Below, one piece after another: positions 60,033 to 64,000 of a DNA stretch of 64,000 bases. Each line of letters begins with the position of its first letter. Positions within the stretch are counted from its first letter, which is position 1. The translations under genes were made by a program, and so were the position numbers. The notes beneath the pieces were generated by a model. That model saw nothing but the letters and a program-made list of their open reading frames with translations, ran no database searches and was not told the origin of the DNA. Origin of the DNA: Clitoria ternatea (lineage: Eukaryota > Streptophyta > Magnoliopsida > Fabales > Fabaceae); assembly GCA_037962975.1 (NCBI GenBank), contig CM075676.1:95674001-95738000 (forward strand). The letters are read 5' to 3'.

Positions 60033-60975
60033 AACTTTAGCGACCGCTCCGAGCCGTCGGTAAAAACGTCGCTAAACTCTAAAAACATTAGCGACTACAC
60101 AATTACCGTCGCTAACTTTGAGTACGTATCAGACAGCCTTAGCGACGGCACACAATATCCGTCACCCATTAGCGACAGAAAAGCAAATCCGTCCCTAATC
60201 TCCTGAAACATAGCGACGGTTGGAAACCCACCGTCACTAAAATCAATTATTAAAAGAAGAAATTAGGAGGGAAACTGAATTCATAGCGACGGGTGTACTA
60301 ACCCGTCGCTAATCTCCTGAACCATAGCGACGGTGCCAACCCACCGTCACTAAAATCAATTTTTAAAAGATGTTGGAGGGAAACTGAATTCTTAGCGACG
60401 GTTGAACCAATCCGTCACTAATCTCCTGAAAATTAGCGACGATGTCACCCCCACTGTCACTAACTTTAAAGGTGGAGGGAAGACCAAAACATAGCGACGG
60501 CAGAGAAACACCGTCACTAACTTCTTTAAAATAGACAAACTAGCGATGGTAGGAAGATCACGTCACAAATTTCCAGAGTTATAGCGACGGCAGAGTGTTC
60601 CGTCACTATTATTGACGAATATAAGCGACGTCTCAACACCACCGTCGCTACATTGTAACCATAGCGACGTCATGGAGGACGTCACTGAACCATTCGAGGA
60701 TATAGCGACCCTACAATGCCCGTCGCTATCAATTGGCGCCATAAATATATTGGAGGGAAACCAAAAAAGTGGAGGGAATTAACTATAGAGACCGGGTCAG
60801 CGACCATGTATGGTTTTGTGACGGAGGTAGTGACGGTTCTATTAGTATTTTAGCGACGGGTATATTTCGGTCGCGGAAGTGGTCATTATGTTTCATGTTC
60901 CTGGTCGCTTCCATTTTGTGGTCGCTAAGGCGGTCACTAATTAGCGACGGCATGTTGCGGTCGCTATTTGGTTGT
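60033..60975. repeat. CACTA right subterminal repeats
   Basis: More than 30 AGCGACGG / CCGTCGCT or CCGTCACT words in about 940 bp, twice as long as the left array. Spacing is often 20-35 bp. Confidence 0.9.
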
Positions 60976-61004
60976 AGCTGTTACTCATTTTTCTAGTAGT
61001 GATT

Positions 61005-61915
61005 GTAGAGTTCCATTCAGGTAGCGAAGGAATATTTTTACAGTTCTAGTGAACCTCAAGGGGATGATGTATAAACTAAGAAAGTTTGTTTATAGTGAAA
61101 GAAATATCTACTCTTGTGGTTGTGGCAGATTCCAGGGCACCAATCATATATCAATAGAGTGAGGAATCATGAGCATTCTTAATTCCATCATCAACTAATT
61201 TGGATAAGGGACATGGGTGCCTTTATAGGTTTGAAGGAGATCATATTGAGTTTGAGGAGAATATCAGAGATGTATTTTGTATGTGAAATGTGCAAGCCAC
61301 TATTAGGATAAGAGTTAACCTCTATGCCAAGGAAGTGATGTAGAAGGCCCGTGTCTTCTAGAGGAAAATTGTTGCTTAATTTATGTATGAGATGTTGAAT
61401 GGATAGAGTGGAGCTTTTGGTTATGTGAATATCATTAACATAAACTAGGATGAAAATGGTAAATGAAGGTTAAAAAAACAAATAATATCGTATCATTTTT
61501 TATGGATTGAAAACCAAGTTAAGTGAGGGGTGTGAGCCAACTTTTTGGACCAAGCCCTTGGAGCTTGTTTGAGGTCATAAATGGCCTTGTGAAGCTTGCA
61601 CACTATGTAATCCCCGCCTTGATGCAACCTAGGAGGTTATTTCATGTATGTTTCTTTTTGAAGGTCTCCATTCAAAAAAAGTATCGTTAACATTTATATG
61701 GTGGAGAGACCAGCTTTTTAAGACACCAATGGCGAGAACAAGTCTGGTAGTTACTAGTATGATCATAGGGTTGAATGTCTCTAAATAGTTCAAGTTTACT
61801 TGCTGACTGAATCCTCTTGCAACAAGCTTGGCCTTGTGCTTGAGTATCCATTTGTACTTGAATTTGAATATCCATTTGTAGGTTATGGGTTTTCTTCCTG
61901 ATGGAAATGACATGA
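61005..61915 (-). pseudogene. pol: Copia A reverse transcriptase
   Basis: From 61915 down: GRKPITYKWIFKFKYK, then KAKLVARGFSQQ, then YLETFNPM, then RLVLAIGVLKSWSLHHINVN. Further on, in another frame, come a VNDIHIT active-site block (YVDD-like, changed), then a LLHHFLGIEV stretch and GLHIS. It ends in FLRYLNGTLQ at the CACTA insertion. Frameshifts are present. Confidence 0.85.
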
Positions 61916-62339
61916 GTATCTAAGTGGAATTTCTTAGAAAGGTTGAGTATTTCTCTTCCATCGCTACCTTTTAGTATGGTGATTGAAAAACGTGATCAAC
62001 TGAAGTTGGTTTTGAAGTTATGAGGAAAGCCTTTGGTTTAAAAATTCCTGCATTGACTCTTGTAGTCATTGGATGTTGATTTCTAGGTGGTTCATGTATG
62101 GGTGAAGAATGTCTAGGTACTGCCACATGTTGTGAAGTTGATATAGTAATGTTTGGTGGAATGATGGTAAGATTTCCTGCATATTTAGAATTGTTAGTAG
62201 GTTATGGACTTATGGTTGAGAAGGAGATAGTGAACTACCTAAGGTGTTGGTTGTTGATCTTGCAAAGGTGTAATAGTTGGTATGTGAGGTGCAAATGTTG
62301 AAGTGTACTATTGAGAATGGTTACTAAGATAACTTATAA

Positions 62340-62864
62340 GGTTAGTAAGTTTGAAAGCATAAAATGACTCATGAAAAACCACGTTCCTTACAACAACAAC
62401 CTTACCAGAAGGTGTAAGGCATTTATAACAGTGTACATTTCAGACCTGGGGTCCATTTTGTGAGAATTATAAGGTCTTAAATGAGGGAAACAAGCACGAC
62501 CAAAAGGCTTGAAAATGTTGTAATCAAGTGTTTTAGAAAATAGTTTCTTAAAAGGAGACTTAAGTGAAGGAAATAAAGGACACTACGGGGAATCCTACTA
62601 TTAATAACAAATATAGTAGTAGAGAAGGCACTGTTGGTCCTTTGACAAGTATATCAGATTGATATGTAGTTTCGATAAGTATTTTAGATTTTTCAAATCC
62701 ATAGGGACTTTTGAGATGTAAGGCAAATATGCAATATTTACTTGTAAATCATAAAGAATTGTCTTCATAGTATGTTCAAAAGGTTGTTCATTGGTGGTTA
62801 TTTGAGAAAATGTTGAGTTCAAAGCTAGAAATTGGTTAAGATTAAGAAAGCGATGATAAAAATA
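62340..62864 (-). pseudogene. pol: Copia A integrase C-terminal part
   Basis: In shifting frames: KSPFKKLFSKTLDYNIFKPF, then ACFPHLRPYNSHKMDPRSE, then VVRNVVFHESF. These match the copia integrase tail (LRPYN.HKL..RS and RH V.F.E..F). The integrase core is missing because another element begins at 62865. Confidence 0.7.
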
Positions 62865-64000
62865 TGTTGGGATTAGACTTGCCCACTATAATTAATTCAT
62901 TGAGGTCCTTATTACAAATACATGTGTATTTAAACAATGACAATGTGTCATAGAGTTCATTAAACCTAATTCCTTAGAGATTAAATTCTAAACCCCAACA
63001 TCAAATATCAGTCCCTTGAGTATTCAATATTAAAGTTTGCATTAAGAAAAAGCTTTAACATCCATTAATTATAACCTTATTTCTAGATGAAGAGATTAAT
63101 GGACACTTTAACTATAAACCCCATTTAGAACCCTAAACACATGCACAATCATTCTTTCATTTGAAATACATAAACACATTAGGTAAACATAGAAGAATGC
63201 TATCATTTATATAAATGCATAAATATTCACAATGATTCACTACAACATCATAATAAAGAGTGTGTTATGCCCAATCCCAACAAAATAGAGTTTAGTCACT
63301 CATAATCATGGTGACCAACCCTACAAACATCCAATGAACAAAAGAGAAAGAGAAATAAACCCTAGAAGAAGCTCCAAGGTCCTCAAGAATGAAGGAAGAC
63401 TCCAAAGCTCTAAGTTCTTCACTCTCAACATTAAAGAATGCATTTTAGGGCCTTAAGTGACCTACACAAGCTTCACTCAAGCCTTAGTTTCTTCACTCGA
63501 GCGGATGAGCCAAAGAAAATGGAATGCGCTCCAACCGCAAGTGCTTGGCTCAAGCGGATGGACAAAAAGATGTGGAATCGGCTCGAGCTATAGATGCTTG
63601 CCTCAAGCGGGTGACCTTTAGGGCTGATCTTTATTTCTTCATTTGTAACTCTCTTTTGATGCCTAAAACCTATCAAAACTCATTCAAATCATCAGTTAGT
63701 TGACAATTTAAGTGTTGCTTAAATGTAATCAAAATAAGAACAATAAAATACATCAATTGAATATTTTTGTTCCAAATTAAAGAAAATTTATTAAAAAAAA
63801 GAACTTAAAATTAACAACTAACAAGCACCAACAAAAAACTAAGAAGTTAAATAAGAATCTGCAATTAAGTTTAGCTCAATTTTACCACCATTTTTACTTT
63901 TCTTTTTTCGTGATGTACCTTTTCTTTTCCATACTTTATATAACTTATAAATCAAACATTCTAAAAATACAAATAAAAAAATAACAGGAGTATAAAAATT
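62865..64000 (-). mobile_element. LTR-like sequence of another element, continuing beyond the window
   Basis: It begins TGTTGGGATTAGACTTGCCC exactly where the copia A integrase breaks off. On the minus strand it carries AGGGTTTATTTCTCTTTCTC, GATTATGAGTGACTAAACTC and three CTCGAGC/CTCAAGCG words near 63490-63610, a pattern like Athila/Tat-type gypsy LTRs. No coding piece was found to 64000. A shorter alternative (62865-63282) is discussed under rejected items. Confidence 0.4.

Larger units (their letters stand above)
52957..61001 (-). mobile_element. CACTA (En/Spm) transposon, defective, with captured host sequence (8045 bp)
   Basis: The left end reads CACCACTAAAAAAACACC. The right end on the other strand reads CACTACTAGAAAAATGAG. 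The target duplication ATT is at 52954-52956 and 61002-61004. Both subterminal regions are packed with AGCGACGG / CCGTCGCT repeats. On the minus strand it keeps the 3' end of TNPD (DUF4216) and a second gene of Ptta/En/Spm type, but the catalytic part of TNPD is gone. It also holds a fragment of a dicarboxylate-transporter gene and a direct duplication. It splits the copia A pol between RT and RNase H. Confidence 0.93.
40365..62864 (-). mobile_element. Copia A: old Ty1/copia element split by later insertions
   Basis: Pieces in order on the minus strand: integrase (62864-62340), RT (61915-61005), RNase H (52956-52672 and 47512-47293), then 3' LTR (47292-47178 and 40454-40365). Gaps are later insertions: CACTA (52957-61001), solo LTR (47513-52671) and copia B (40455-47172). 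Removing each insert and one copy of its target duplication restores a copia reading: GTLQ joins YGL across the CACTA, and HNQDAV joins MLAQNP across the solo LTR. The 5' part (gag and 5' LTR) is cut off by another element at 62865. Stops and shifts show it is old. Confidence 0.85.

Noticed and set aside
62865..63282. A 418-bp solo LTR with ends TGTTGGGATT / AATCCCAACA and flanks AAATA on both sides
   Set aside because: The ends and flanks fit, but the sequence right of 63282 does not resume the copia integrase, and the minus-strand sequence reads on without a visible break. A larger LTR running out of the window seems more likely.

Overview
This is nuclear DNA from a flowering plant, most likely a eudicot. 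The evidence is AT-rich intergenic sequence, GT-AG introns, a CONSTANS-like transcription factor, a plant receptor-like cytoplasmic kinase, and plant transposons of the Ty1/copia, Ty3/gypsy, CACTA, hAT and PIF/Harbinger groups. A legume is possible but the sequence alone does not prove it. No bacterial operon, CRISPR array, rRNA or convincing functional tRNA gene was seen.

Only two host genes look intact. A two-exon CONSTANS-like gene lies at 26038-27269 on the plus strand and encodes 371 aa: two B-boxes, a CCT domain, and a C-terminal end of the COL group I type. A ten-exon gene lies at 35686-38894 on the minus strand and encodes 608 aa: an N-terminal universal-stress-protein (USP) like domain fused to a class VI receptor-like cytoplasmic kinase. 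All nine of its introns are GT-AG and all phases agree.

Nearly everything else is transposons, many nested inside one another. On the left (about 817-18809) a decayed CACTA element on the minus strand holds three later insertions: a 3466-bp solo LTR (site duplication AGAAA), a 172-bp Tourist-like MITE (TTA) and a complete 9570-bp Ty3/gypsy element (GTTTT). The gypsy element has two 2445-bp LTRs about 1.5% apart and a pol broken by one frameshift and two stop codons. From 18.8 to 25.9 kb there is a LINE 3' remnant, CCA-rich tracts, a gypsy gag relic and simple repeats. Between the two genes (27-35 kb) lie a foldback MITE, a second Tourist-like MITE, and a 1.24-kb inverted-repeat element that carries a fragment of the autophagy gene ATG3.

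The right side (40365-62864) is one old Ty1/copia element (here copia A, minus strand) split into pieces by later insertions. Its 3' LTR holds a second copia (copia B, 40455-47172, site duplication ATAAC). The 3' LTR of copia B in turn holds a 1093-bp palindromic element with two diverging tRNA-like promoter heads and a 516-bp hAT element (8-bp duplication GTTAAGGC). The RNase H region of copia A is split by a 5159-bp solo LTR (ATAAC). Between its RT and RNase H regions it is split by an 8045-bp CACTA element (ATT). That CACTA carries a fragment of a plastid dicarboxylate-transporter gene. Another LTR-like sequence starts at 62865 and leaves the window. Most of these insertions can be proved inside the window, because removing the insert and one duplication copy rejoins a known coding or LTR sequence.

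The most interesting features are the two host-gene fragments carried in transposons (ATG3 and the dicarboxylate transporter), the palindrome with diverging pol III-like heads, and a regular 183-bp periodic array inside the first solo LTR. I saw no wholly new multi-gene system.
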